From: Gigaspora rosea
Taxonomy: Eukaryota > Glomeromycota > Glomeromycetes > Diversisporales > Gigasporaceae
Direction of reading: 5' to 3'
Length of the DNA: 64,000 nt
Assembly (NCBI GenBank): GCA_003550325.1
Contig: QKWP01000117.1
Location: forward strand, 1 to 64,000
Part shown: one piece after another, positions 10,883 through 22,800 of the stretch
Position numbering within the stretch: position 1 is the stretch's first letter
How the letters are laid out: each line of letters starts with the position of its first letter
Notes under the pieces: generated by a model
Told to the model about the DNA's origin: nothing
What the model saw: only the letters and a program-made list of their open reading frames with translations
Database searches by the model: none
Made by a program: the position numbers and the translations under genes

Positions 10883-11640
10883 TGTCACAGTAGGGAGGCC
10901 TTCTTTACTCCTTACTATAACAATGACATGGCTACAGAGATCCTTTATCGGTTTATAGTGGTGTCCAGGAGGTAGGTATAATTCCTTAGTCTGTAAGAAA
11001 TTATACTCTTCTCTAAAGGCAGTTCGTTATGGTATTCAATAAGAAATTATCAATTTTACTATTACTTGATAATAAACTTGGTGTTATTTAGATAAATAGT
11101 TTCTTTATTAATAATCTAAGATAGGGCTATCCTTAGGTTTCTGTTCCTAAGAAATCCCAGTACAAGATGTATAATAAGTAGAAAGAGAAGTGGGGTATCC
11201 TGGTCTGAGTCTCTTTTAGTCTGTTCTAGTCTGGTATATCTTTGACTAAGGGAAATTCTGTGCCTTTAAATACATTTTAGAATAAGCACTATAAGCGTTG
11301 ATTTACAATGATAAGTGTTACAAGCAGTATAAGCGTTATAAGCGTTATAAGCAGTATAATCGTTATAAGCGATATAATTGTTATAAGCGTTATAAGCTTT
11401 ATAAGTGGTATAAGCGTTATAAGCAGTATAAGCATTATAGTCAATATAATTATTATAAGCGGTATAAGCATTATAAGCAGTATAATCATTATAAGCAATA
11501 TAATCGTTATAAGCGGTATAATCGTTATAAGCGGTATAAGCATTGTTAACTATTCTAAATATTCAACTTGTTATGATAATAAAATACAAAATAAAATAAT
11601 AATAAAATACAATAAAATAATGACTATTCATTTTATAACA
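10883..11640 (-). repeat. 3' LTR of the 10.9-15.2 kb element
   Basis: 758 bp, minus-strand ends TGTTATAAAATG and CTGTGACA. U3 contains a 9-bp tandem array (GCTTATAAC on the minus strand, 11290-11545, about 25 units). It is similar over its full length to 14482-15210. Confidence 0.93.
11290..11545. repeat. 9-bp tandem array in LTR U3
   Basis: TTATAAGCG units with CAG, AAT and GGT variants repeat every 9 bp. The frames read as Lys-Tyr-Arg or Ile-Leu-like repeats because 9 is a multiple of 3; they are not genes. The sister LTR has a shorter version at 14880-15118, so the array has changed length since insertion. Confidence 0.93.
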
Positions 11641-11653
11641 TTTCCATCCCCTT
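11641..11653 (-). other. Polypurine tract of the second LTR element
   Basis: Minus-strand AAGGGGATGGAAA directly precedes the 3' LTR start TGTTATAAAATG. The first LTR element has a near-identical tract at the same position, supporting relatedness. Confidence 0.75.
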
Positions 11654-14481
11654 AAGAAAATTTACTCTGTAAATTCCTTCTCTAATTCTTGGTTTCTGTA
11701 TCTAGTATAAAGTATCAAATTTGTTAAAGTATTTGTCTATTGTTGTCTTTTCCAATTAATTGTTTTAATGTTTGTCACATACTTCATGTAGCTACGAAGT
11801 AAGTGGCTCGAGTAGTTGTATTACGTGTGGATTTTTTGCGGTTCCGGTCCTTAGTTTCAATCACGACTTATTGTACTTATTCTGTCAGTCATGATCACTA
11901 TGTTACACTAGAAGATCATCTGTACGGTTAAATTTTAAATTTTTCTGATTAACACATGTAAATTAACTTTAAAATTTTTTCAATAGAGCAGAGATCTTGG
12001 AACTGTCATCATTAAATTCTGGAGTCGATATTCTAGGTGCATTCGTGGGTTTCGTCGTCATAATCAGTGTCAGGATCTTTTGTCAGTTCACGTATCTTAG
12101 TCTTTAACGTCGTTGGTCTTCTGCATTAAAGTTTTCTTCCACATTGTTGGTCAACAGTCTTGAGATTTCGTAATTGGTGCAGGTTTACATTGTTGAGATA
12201 GGTGCCATTTCTAATATCCTCTGCTTGGGTGGTTCTACTTTATTCCACTTCAAAAGTTTTCATCCAGGCAGTTCTTCATTTTCTAAATTTTGCTTTGTCG
12301 CAGCATTTTTATGGGTCCTAGATCTTGACATTTGTAGAGCTTTCTTTTGTTGGATCTTTGTTGGTACGAAGTGGCCATTCACCTTTTATTGTCCTCGCAT
12401 CGTGGGTTCTAGTGCTTGAAGTAAGCTTTGTTAAGTCTTTCAGTCATTCAATATTCTTGGTATGTTTTTTTTTATTTTTTTTATTTAAATGGTCTTGTTA
12501 TGTCTGGGATCTAATTCTTCATTCATTGTTGTTGGTAGGGTCTTGTTTTGTATATGTTTTGACATAGAGCTAGGCATGTTTCGTTTTTTTTCAATATCAA
12601 CATCGTCCTGGGTATGTCCTTTCTGAAATGGTTTTGTCTTGTTTCACTAGGCCTGGTCTTTCTTTCTATAGTTTTGGTATGGTCTTTGCTTCTTGCTTTT
12701 TTTTGTTATCTTTTGCGCTGGATTCTGGAGTTTAGTTGGTCTTTTTCTACAGAGTTTTGGCCTGGTCTTGTTAGGTCCGGTCTTGTATATCTTCGTCGAT
12801 TCTGGTATTTCTTCGTGGGACTTGTCTTTCTTTATGAGATCTTGGGCTTGAGTCCTGTTACTCTGGTGGTGCCATATCGTCAAATTATTGAGGATTTTGC
12901 ATAGGTCAAAAAAAATATATATATATTTTTTTATATATATATATAGTGGCGAATGATTGACTAATATAGATAAAACGATCTAGGTATTTGGTACGATCAG
13001 TATGATCATGGTGATTTTGAACGAGACGATCAGTACAGCAAGATGGTCAGTCTTCACGGTTTATTGGATCAGGATCTAACGTCCAATAAGATAAGTACTG
13101 ATTATTATTATTTCTATTATTATTTTTATTTTTTTATTTTTATTTTTTGACTAATTAATTATTTTTTTTCCTGCTTTAGAGATAGTGACTCAAAGCAACT
13201 AGCTTCCTTTGGTGGATGATATAGTAGTTTTGGATTGGGACTCTTCGATCAACTTTTTCTTGTTTAGATCGAAGGTATTGGTGGATTAAATTTGGCAAAG
13301 CATATACGGCTTGGTTATTCGATGAGGTCAATTTAGATAGGTAATTTGAGGTTCTGGGTATATATGTATAATTGTAGGTTCATACAATTCTTTCTTGGAT
13401 TAAATAGAGTCAGGTTTAAGATAATATCGAAGGGTAGAAAATGAAATGTTAGGTTTATAGTTATGAGAAGTAGGTAAGAACTGATGTCTAGAAATCGGGT
13501 TTGGTAGTTTGTAATGGGTTTGTATAAAGTGGGTAAAATGTATTAAATTAAAATTGATGTAAATAAGAGTATAATTAAATAAAAGTGCATAAATAAAGAA
13601 ACTGTTTCGCTATAGCATATATTTTATCATATTTACTAAAAATCAGGAAATGGATAAAATTTGTTGCTTCGCTCTGCGATAGCATATACGTCACAGGATG
13701 CCGTTAACTTCCTAATTTGGAAGGTTTAGGCATTTAGAACCTTGGTTTTATTGAAATAAAGTATAAATCTAGTTGAGTGTCCTAAAAATATAAAAGTGTA
13801 TTAATTCGTTCAAGCATTCCTTGCCTCAATTTAGTTAAAATTGGTTTCCTTTTAATAAATAACATTTTAAGCTTTGCCTCAATTCCATTAGAATTGGTTT
13901 CCTTCCAATAATTAAAAAAAATAATATTTTAAGCCTTTGCCTCAACTCAAAAAGAGTTGGATTCAAAAATAATATTGTTTACAAAAATTCCGTATCTAAA
14001 ATAACTACTATGTTTTCAAAAGATAAAATAAAATGTCCATAATTATTCTATTTTAGAATAATTCCAAATCAGTTATCTGAAAAGAAGAGTCCATGAATAA
14101 TTTTTAAGAGAGTAAGAAAAGTGTTAATTTGTTTAAACAAGAAGTTTAGTGATTAAGCTGCAAAGTTGAACTATAAGTGTCCATGTCTCAAGTGAAAAAT
14201 AATAGTTATTTTTTACTAAAAGACTAGAAAGTGACTTCACTATTCCATTTCATTGTTGGTAAAGTTGTTGTTTTTCTTGTTGTTGCTTTTGTTTTAAGAA
14301 CCTTTTATATTGTCTCTTTTTCCAAAAATAATATCCTTTTGGTATTCTGTTTTTAAAAAAGAATACCATAATGAAAAATAATTTTCAAGTGTTTTAATGA
14401 TTTTTGGTTATTTTTAATGTGTTTCCAAATATTTTCAATAATATCCAAATATTTTAAATATTTCCACCAGAAAGTATCAAA
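11654..14481 (-). other. Interior of the non-autonomous LTR element
   Basis: This 2.8 kb stretch has no convincing gene on either strand. The frames at 12174-12419, 12325-12567 and 12614-12904 are low-complexity Phe/Leu/Ser readings of T-rich sequence. A minus-strand frame at 12647-12883 is Lys/Gln-rich and unrecognised. There is an AT run at 12910-12945. Minus-strand TGGTGGAAA (14461-14469), 12 nt inside the 5' LTR, matches a tRNA 3' end (TTTCCACCA) and could be the primer-binding site. Confidence 0.65.
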
Positions 14482-15210
14482 TGTCACAGTAGGGAGGCCT
14501 CTTTACTCCTTACTATAACAATAACACAGCTACAGGGATCCTTTATCAGTTCATAGTGGTGTCCAAGAGGTAGATATAATTCCTTAGTCTGTAAGAAATT
14601 ATACTCTTCTCTAAAGGCAGTTCAGTATGGTATTTAATGAGGAATTATCAATTTTACTATTACTTGATAATAAACTCGGTGTTTTTTAGATAAATAGTTT
14701 CTTTATTAATAATTTAAGATAGGGCTATCCTTAGGTTTTTGTTTCTAAGAAATCCCAGTACAAGATGTATAATCAGTAGAAAGAGAAGTGGGTATCTTGG
14801 TCTGAGTCTCTTTTAGTCTGTTCTAGTCTGGTATATCTTTGATTAAGGGACATTCTGTGCCTTTAAATACATTTTATAATAAGCGCAATAAGCATTGATT
14901 TACAATGATAAGCGTTACAAGTAGTATAAGTGTTATAAGCGTTATAAGCAGTATAATCATTATAAGCGATATAATTGTTATAAGCATTATAAGCGTTATA
15001 AGCGTTATAAGCGTTATAAGTGGTATAAGCGTTATAAGCGATATAATCATTATAAGCAGTATAAGCAGTATATTCGTTATAAGCAATATAATCGTTATAA
15101 GCGGTATAAGTGTTATTAACTATTCTAAATATTCAACTTCTTATGATAATAAAATACAAAATAAAATAATAAAAAAATACAATAAAATAATGACTATTCA
15201 TTCTATAACA
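14482..15210 (-). repeat. 5' LTR of the 10.9-15.2 kb element
   Basis: 729 bp, sister of 10883-11640 with the same TG...CA ends. The difference in length is mainly in the 9-bp array (14880-15118). Differences outside the array are mostly transitions. Confidence 0.93.
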
Positions 15211-15275
15211 ATAAAAATTTTTTTATTTTAATTCTTGAATCCATAGAATTCAAACAAAAAAAAATTTAAAAATAT
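15211..15275. repeat. Remainder of the split palindromic unit
   Basis: This continues the family A arm cut at 10882: ATAAAAATTTTTTTATTTTA... then CCATAGAATTCAAAC. Together with 10860-10882 it matches the uninterrupted copy at 38400-38460. Confidence 0.85.
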
Positions 15276-15522
15276 TATGATTTTCAAAATTTTACAAATT
15301 AACTCTAACTTTGTGCTTTAAAAAACTTATTTATCATATTAAAATATATTATACTGGTATATTTAATTTTATATTTCTTGAAAATTTCAGAGAAGATACT
15401 AACTATAACTACAATTATTATATGAATTACTAACTAATTTGTTTAATAATAACCTCATACAATTGATTATATAATTATTTGTTTATCAACTTTCAATTAT
15501 GATCAATGATCAAAATACATAA

Positions 15523-17466
15523 GGACAACTTTTTATTAGTACGTTTTTCAATTTTTCGCAAAATTTAACAATCCAAAAATAAGCTACTCCCATGAATTTT
15601 TGTATAACTTTTTGGCCAAAAGGGGTAGCTTATTTCAGACAAATATGGTATACAAGTTGCTATTAATACTAAAGCCTAATTACATGCTACAACTACTTTT
15701 ACTTATTTTTAAATATTCTTTAAATTGTCCAGTTTAAGCAGGCAAATTTGCCTGCTTAAAGTTTATAAATTCATATCTAATCTATTTTTTTTAGGGCGAA
15801 TCTATTTGTAGCTGTGGTTACAGTTCTGAGCCAATTAAATTGCTAGATTATATATACAAAAAAATTCGAAAAATTACAAACCACAATAACTTCAAATTGT
15901 GCCAATGAAACCAATATCTTTTTTAGCTAAAAATGCTTCATAATTGATGATCCGAATAATATCAGCACTATTACTATATTGGGACAATAGTAAATTTTGG
16001 AAATAAGTACAATATAAACTTTTTATTATATGCTGAAATCTAATAACTGTGACTATGGAAGTATTTTTTATAAGTTAATAGTACAAGTCAATTAATTGAA
16101 AGTTGTAGAGCTTACTAAAATGCATCTAATGGTAGTTGGACCATTCAAATTGTCCTAGTGTATGTTGAGATATCGCTAAAAAACAATTGGCCAACTATAT
16201 AAAATTCTATGTAAACAAACTAGAAATTTTATATAGTTGCCCAATTGTTTTTTAGCGATATCTCAGCAAACACTAGGCCAATTTGAATGAACTAACTACC
16301 ATTAGATGCATCTTAGTAAGCTTTACAACTTTCAATTAGTTGACTTGTACTAGTAACTTAATAAAAAAATTACTTCCATAGTCACAGTTGTCAAATTTCA
16401 GCATATAATAAAAAACATAGTAATTTTCTCCAAATTCTAATATAAAAATAGTGCTGATCTTATCCGGATCAGTAATTAAGATGTTTTATTATATAATAAA
16501 CCTTTTTCTAACTTTAAATCTAACCCTAACCCTAATCTGGTTACTGCTACTGCCAGTAACAAGCACATTTTTTCTTTTTTTTAAAAATAAAATTTTTTAT
16601 TATTTTTTTCAATTATTATAAAACACACTTATAGTGTTTTACAACTATAGATAAATTAGATTTAAAACTCAAAAAAACTTTTTAAAAATAATTTAAGCAG
16701 GCAAAGTTCCTGCTAAACAGTTTAAGAGATTATTGATTATTATTTTGCTCTGTATAGCTATTAATAACAAGTTATATCTGGATTGATCATCATGGTACAA
16801 CTTAACTTGTTATAATAATTCTTGTATAATGTGGGTAAATTGCTAAAAATAAAAAATAATATGTATAAAATCTTAGTAATTTGACAAAATATTCAATTAT
16901 GACCCTTTTTAAAATTAACTTCAATTTAATAAAATTTAAATTTGGATCTTAAATGAAATTTGAATCAATTTGCTATAAAAAAATATGACATATATCAAAG
17001 ATATCTAGATACTATATATGCCCACAAAATCTTAACTTTGGTTGGTTAGCATGATTTAATTTTTTTTATTTTGCAGATGTTTTTGAGAACTATGTTAAGA
17101 AACATACTTGTTTATATTAGGAACATAGTAGGAAGTACTAAATATATAGTTCAAGTTTTGCATTTGTTAGCAAAATCTGGAATTTGATTGGATATTCTAA
17201 TAATTTACAATTTAGCTGATCAAATATAGCTAAGCCAGAATACCTGCAGCAATCCAGTCAAATCCAGTTATGAAGCTTTAAATCCCAACTGAGCAAATCA
17301 ATATAGCAAGCTAATACCTCATGAAATAATATATAAGCATACTATATTTGTCTAAAATAAGCTACTCTTTTGGCCAAAAAGTTACACAAAAAATTATGAG
17401 AGTAGTTTATTTTCAGATTGTTAAATTTTTTGAAAAATTGAAAAATATACTAATAAAAAGTTGTCC
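15523..17466. mobile_element. 1.9 kb segment bounded by 130-bp inverted repeats
   Basis: 15523-15653 (starting GGACAACTTTTTATTAGTAC) is the inverted complement of 17337-17466 with good overall match, including the block AAATAAGCTACTC and TTTTTGGCCAAAAG. The interior holds a foldback (15937-16480), a GCAGGCAAATTTGCCTGC palindrome (15738-15755) and sequence like 38600-38950. No target duplication was found. Parts of the interior resemble the TIR element at 36529-38951, so this is a composite of several repeats. No gene. Confidence 0.6.
15937..16480. repeat. Foldback element, arms about 265 bp
   Basis: Two arms (15937-16209 and 16222-16480) are near-complementary around a short loop (TATGTAAACAAACTA). 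Arm blocks include CTAATTGAAAGTTGTA, AGATGCATCTAATGGTAGTT and GATATCGCTAAAAAACAATT. The same family makes the larger foldback at 49118-49826. No coding capacity. Confidence 0.88.
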
Positions 17467-17477
17467 AAATGCATGAA

Positions 17478-18502
17478 TTTTTTTTTTGTATTAAAGTTCC
17501 CGCTTTGGGTGAGAGTTTATTTAATCAAGCCTGTGGATCAAGGGCGCCTCTTTGGGCGCACCCACAATTGAGTTACATTGAATGAGAGTACAACTAGCCA
17601 CACGTACAACTTTTGGTTGTCTAATTTAAGTAGTCCGCCCGAAGGTTCTACACTAGTTGCCATAACTACAATCCAACTAGGGGATTGCCTATTTAAACCC
17701 TCTGGTCCAACGCTTCGCATGTCAATCCTACTTGTGATCACCGGTACAGCCCTCCGATACATTAGTCAGTCGAAGACAATCCCGAATGCTACCTACATCC
17801 CCTTAGGACTAATTTATCCTCGCGAGTAAACTTGGTAGAGCAGTCCCTGTACCACACAAGGTATTACCTACACTTCGGTAACTTATGCACTCACTGAGGC
17901 AAGCAACTTGCAGTCAGGAGTACCTAACCGCTACCATTACCTACTTCTGCTCTTGTAAGGTTCACACTGACCCCGGTACCCACCATTACTTTCCTACCGG
18001 TCCATCACTGGGTGCCCCAAACTTCCAAACCAGTTGGTCTGGAAACGTTGATCTACCCAGCATTAGGTGCTACTATAGTTTTTCTTCTCCTGGTACCTAA
18101 TTCCAGAACATAGGTCCTTTTCCTCCGGTACGACTCCGGCGGCCAGGTTGATGGACCCTCTCCTCCGAAGGTCATGTCATCCAGTTCTCCAGCTCCGGTT
18201 TCCGATATTCCAGTTCTGGTAGCACCGTCATAGATCGTTGCTACCTCCTTACTCGGGACTTTCCAAATGGGTTTCCATTTCTCGGTTCCTTGGATTTGTC
18301 TGTATCACCGGACACAACTTAGCTCTAAACGCTTCCATTCGAGATGGTAACCAAGGACTACAGGTAATATACCCAACCGATCGACAGGAAATAGTTACCG
18401 TAATACAGGTCTATTTTTCCAAAGCGTCGCCAGTGGGATTTGAACCCTAGACCTGCCACTTGGGTGTGACAACTTACCAACTTCCCTAAGTCGCCACACC
18501 CT
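17478..18502 (-). mobile_element. Long tRNA-headed SINE, about 1.0 kb, with poly(A) tail
   Basis: Read on the minus strand, a tRNA-like head (18502 to about 18426) has an A-box-like TGGCGACTTAGGGAAGTTGG and a B box GGTTCAAATCC (18436-18446). About 0.95 kb of much more GC-rich body follows, ending in A10 (plus-strand T run 17478-17487). The 8-bp sequence TGCATGAA flanks both ends (17470-17477, 18503-18510), as expected of target-primed insertion by LINE machinery. Reading frames inside (17538-17762, 17578-17829, 17885-18100, 18238-18450) show no known domain. One kilobase is long for a SINE, so the body may have had another origin. Confidence 0.85.
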
Positions 18503-18510
18503 TGCATGAA

Positions 18511-19055
18511 ATTTTTATTGTAAGTGTATTTCATTATGTTAAACAACTTTATTTAATCAAACTTTAGAAGTTTATATAGTAAAAAAAGTTTTATATATAG
18601 TAACTATTAACGATTTCTTTAAAAATTTTTTTGAAAATCTGGTGGGTAGCTTCTTTTGGAAATAGCTTATTTTCAGAAACCTATAGTAATGATAGATCAT
18701 ATTCATGGATTTTTGGAATAACTTTTTTTAGGGTCATAAATTTTATATTAGTTGATCATCTTATACCCTAAATTGGTGATCATCTGATAATTTATCACCC
18801 CAAATTTATCTAGTAATAAGATTTTAAAAACAAATTTTATATATATTAAAGCATGTCAAACCAATTACCTGTCCTTAAAACCAATCACCAATATTATTAA
18901 ATCTATAGCAATCTTTAATTTACCTTGGTAAGCAATATATAATATATTTAAAAACTATAAATATTTTATTTTATTATTTTATTGCGATAATAGGCTTAAT
19001 TAGCAAAAACCATTTACTAATTAAATTTCAAATTATATTTCTATAATATTTAGAA
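18511..19055. other. Intergenic, no gene seen
   Basis: AT-rich sequence. Short echoes of the inverted arm at 17337-17466 occur (GGTAGCTTCTTTTGGAAATAG near 18643), and GGTGATCATCTGATAA lies near 18774. Nothing coding was found. Confidence 0.7.
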
Positions 19056-19616
19056 CTTACATAGCATGATAGTTAGCAACTGGACTAGCAAAACAAGTAG
19101 CATGGTAGTTAGTTTCAGGACAAGTAGTACAGTAATTAAATTTAAGACAAGTAGTATATTAGATTCAGGACAAGTAGCGTGGTAGTTAGAGTAATACAGT
19201 TGTTATATTTAGAACAACTAGTATGGTAGAGTTAAATTCAGGAAAAGTAGCACAGTAGAGAACAAATAGCACAGTAGATTAGATTCAGGATAAGCAGTAT
19301 AGTAGAATTAGATTTGGGACTAGTAGCTTGGTAGAATTATATTTGGAACAAGTAGTATAGTAGAATTAGATTCAGAACAGAAGCTTAATAGATTAGATTT
19401 AGAACAAGTAGTATGGTATAATTAGATTTGGGACAAATCGTATAAAAAAAATAGATTTGGAACAAGCAGCATAGTAAAATTAAATTCGGAACAAGTAGTA
19501 CAGTAAAATTTGATTTGGGACAAGTAGTATAGAGAATTAGATTCATAATAAATAGTATGATAGAATTAGATTTGAGTTAACTAGCATAGTAGAATCAGAT
19601 TTGGGACAAGTAGCTC
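19056..19616. repeat. Minisatellite, left part
   Basis: Degenerate tandem units of about 30 bp, consensus near GAATTAGATTTGGGACAAGTAGCATAGTA. It is split from its right part (24369-24795) by the 4.75 kb transposon. Confidence 0.9.
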
Positions 19617-19897
19617 CAGGGGAGACCGTCCCAAATTAGAAAATAATTATCCAAGTCACCTAATTTTTTTTTTATACATTTTACAATACTCTATTAAAAA
19701 GCCCGGACCAATCAAATTTGCAATTTTTAGGAAAAAAAGTTTTTTTACGTTTTACAAGGGGCTTCAGGTAACAATTCTAACTAAGATACATGACTAACGA
19801 CTAAGTAGACTTGAAGCTTTCGCTCTATATTTTAATAATATCAACTGAATCCATCTGAATCCACCGACTTTTATATTATGATTTACTTAACAAAAAT

Positions 19898-22800
19898 ATG
19901 TCTGAGTCTAAGGAATGTATAGAATATGGAGCTACTGAAATGTCTAGATTTCATTCGTTAACAGGAAATAAGTAGAAAGAAGCTGAAGCTTACGATTTGC
20001 TAAAAGTAACTTGGAAAAAATAACTACCTATGTCATTCTTGCTACATGAATTGTGTAGAAAATCAACTAAGAAGATTAAAAAGAGAAGCAAAATAGCCAA
20101 AAGTCTTGGTTGAAGAAGCAGTAACCAATGTAGATGTAGCTGAAGATGACGATGTAATTGAAGTAGATATAGACGACATAATTAAAGAAGAAATAGAAAA
20201 TAAAATTAAAGAAGGTGTAGAATTAAAAGATGTAGAAACTATAATGAGAGAGGATATAGAGGCTGTAGACGAAGAGGAGGTAAGTATAATTAACCTTGTT
20301 GAAGTTGTTGGATCTATAGCACGAATTTTTTATGAGAGAGAACATACGCGAAAAGAAGGCCCTATATATTTGTTTGATAAAATATGAGAATTACTCCTAC
20401 AAATTTACCCAAGCTTGAAGAACTTCTTCGATCCACTTTATTTATTAGCTTGGCTGTTTGAACGTTGTGAGCAAACAATAGGGCGTATGAAAAGATTAAT
20501 AGTTTTTTTATGTTATCTTCTTGCATCATTAAATAATTCAAAAATTAATTCTTATAAATTTGATTTAGCATATTATTTAGATTCTGTAGGTACAAGCAAC
20601 GAGGGTCTGAATACGTTGGCTAATATCAGTATAACTACAACTGCAAGAGCAGTAGATCGTAAAAAGAAAAAAATTTAAAAGACCCATAAAGAATATGTAG
20701 AGAAGGCCTTTAAGAATTGTTCTGAAAATTCTTTCATATTGAATATTGACGATTATCATAATATTCATACTCCATGGCAACAACCTGACACTACTGATAC
20801 ATCTTAGGCAGCACATATGGCAACAATCATAACGAATCCATGTCCTATACCAGCTATACCACGTAATAGGGCACTCAATCCAAAAATCGTTGACGATGAG
20901 CTAATTATGAAGCATCTCGATGAACGATTTATGGCCAGCTTTGGAATTTCTTATCATGATTGTGTAAAAGGTAAAGGTTCTAATGATGATCTTATAGAAA
21001 AACTAACATTGCATATAGTGCTCCTAGGTTCGGTTCGGGTCCGGTCCAGTTCGAGTTCGGTCCGGGATTGAACCGAACTCGAACTCTAGATTTTACCAAT
21101 TTCAAACTTCGAACCGGACTCAAACTCAATTATAAGTTCGGTCCGGGTTCGGTCCGAAGTTTGCAAACTAGTTTGAGTCCGAATATGCTCCAATTGAACC
21201 GGACCGAATCAAACTTCAAACTTTCTAGTCCGAAGTTTGAAAAGGTCCGAAAAGTTTTTTTGTGGCTTAACCCCTGATAATTGACGAAACCTATGACGAA
21301 TTGACGAAACCTATGACGAATTGACAAACCTATGATGAATTGACGAAACATATGACGAAACCTGATGAGTTATTTTCATACAAGATAGAGTTAAATACCG
21401 CATTTATAAAAATTTAAAGTGTTTTAATAACCTGTAAAAGAGTCTAATATAGTATCACCAACAAAAAAATATAACCTAATTAACATTTTAGGCAATTCCA
21501 TAGGAAAGTCGCGGTCAATAACGATAAGAGCTAAAAAACGATATTTTCACAGAACAGGCGATAATGCATAATTAATAGCAGCGATAGAGAATCAATATAG
21601 GTTGGATAACAATATATATATATTAATATATTCATTACATTCTCGTTATCCATCGTTATTTACGAATAACAAATCAAAAAGGAAATTAAATTTTGTAAAT
21701 AAACAAAGTGTGTAAAGATAGAAGTTTAGGGTTAAGGTGTTGTTGTTGGAGACTAGAGCTATAGATTGGTGATCATTATACGTAACATTTCGTTCCCGTC
21801 ATTTTTAATTAGTGCACCAAAGTCGATTTAAACATTGGTTTCAAGTATTTTCGCTTCTCTTCCTTCTTTCGCACATGTTCGGAATATATGTCGGATTTAT
21901 TCGGAATCGACGAAAATAAACGCGTGCACAATTTTGACTATTCCGGATCACCCGACATAAAATTTACACGTAACATGTGAAAGAAGAAAAAGAAAAAAGC
22001 CAATGAAACCTTATAATGAAATAACATTCTTTTGAAACAATTTAAGGTTTAGTGTATTCAAGATCATTATGCTAAGGGTTCCTGAATCAATTTATCAAGG
22101 TTTATCAATTGTTAAAGGTTTGTCAAGATTTCGTCAATTCGTCATATGTTTCGTCAATTTGTCATAGATTTCGTCAATTTGTCATGGATTTCGTCAATTC
22201 GTCATAGGTTTCATCAATCGTTGGGGGTTTCATCAATCGTCGGGGGTTTCATCAATCGTCAAGGTTTCGTCATGACGAAACCATGACGAAACCATTTCGT
22301 TATTGCAAAAAACATTTCGTCAGGCATCTTTAATATACTATTCGGACTCTGAACTAGTTTGCAAACTTCGGACCGAACCCGGACCGAACTCAAACTTGAC
22401 TAAAAAGTTTGAAACAAAAAGTTTGAGTCCGGTTCGAAAATCGAACCAGACTCAAACTTGACAAAAGTTCAGTTCGGTCCGGTTCGGTAGGAGCCCTAAT
22501 TGCATAGTTACGATGACAGGTTGGCAGAAAAAAAGCGATAGACATATACAGAATGCTATCCTTTTTGATTTTGTCGAAAGTAACTTGAAGAGTATTAAAA
22601 ATTATACAAAAGCTCTTCAAATCGTGCATGATCAAGAACCAATGGGAGAGTATCTTTCTAACCACATAATACTGATCGTTGCGGATTGGCCTGGGCAGTT
22701 CTTTATCCACAAAGCTATTGCACACTGGATTCTTCTCAACAACGAAGTTATTCCTCGATTCGTTACAGCATTTTTGCCTATGATAAGGCCCCTTCACATT

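Larger units (their letters stand above)
10883..15210 (-). mobile_element. LTR retroelement without recognisable genes (non-autonomous)
   Basis: Two LTRs in the same orientation (10883-11640 and 14482-15210) bound a 2.84 kb interior. Read on the minus strand, the element goes from the 5' LTR at right to the 3' LTR at left, with a polypurine tract before the latter. The interior shows no gag, protease, RT or integrase motif. The element sits in a palindromic family A unit with the 4-bp duplication ATAA on both sides. The uninterrupted site survives at 38408-38440. The LTRs differ by roughly one site in twenty by eye outside the short arrays, so the insertion is not recent. LTR ends and polypurine tract resemble those of the Ty3/Gypsy element at 310-8232. 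Confidence 0.9.

Noticed and set aside
11289-11655. Lys-Tyr-Arg and Ile-Ser repeat frames in the LTR array
   Set aside because: Produced by the 9-bp tandem repeat; the sister LTR gives the same at 14874-15231.
12174-12904. Plus-strand Phe/Leu/Trp-rich frames in the second LTR element
   Set aside because: T-rich low-complexity readings on the antisense strand of a gene-less element; no domain.
16510-16540. Telomere remnant (CTAACCCTAACCC)
   Set aside because: Only about two to three units, interstitial and within repeats; similar runs occur inside MITEs.
18426-18502. Possible free tRNA gene (also at 47.75 and 59.55 kb)
   Set aside because: A and B boxes are present, but each head is joined to a long body, the first with tail and target duplication; they are SINE heads rather than tRNA genes.
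17538-18546. Several frames of 60-83 codons in the GC-rich 17.5-18.5 kb stretch
   Set aside because: They lie within the tRNA-headed SINE on both strands, with no family signature; GC-rich sequence has fewer stops by chance.
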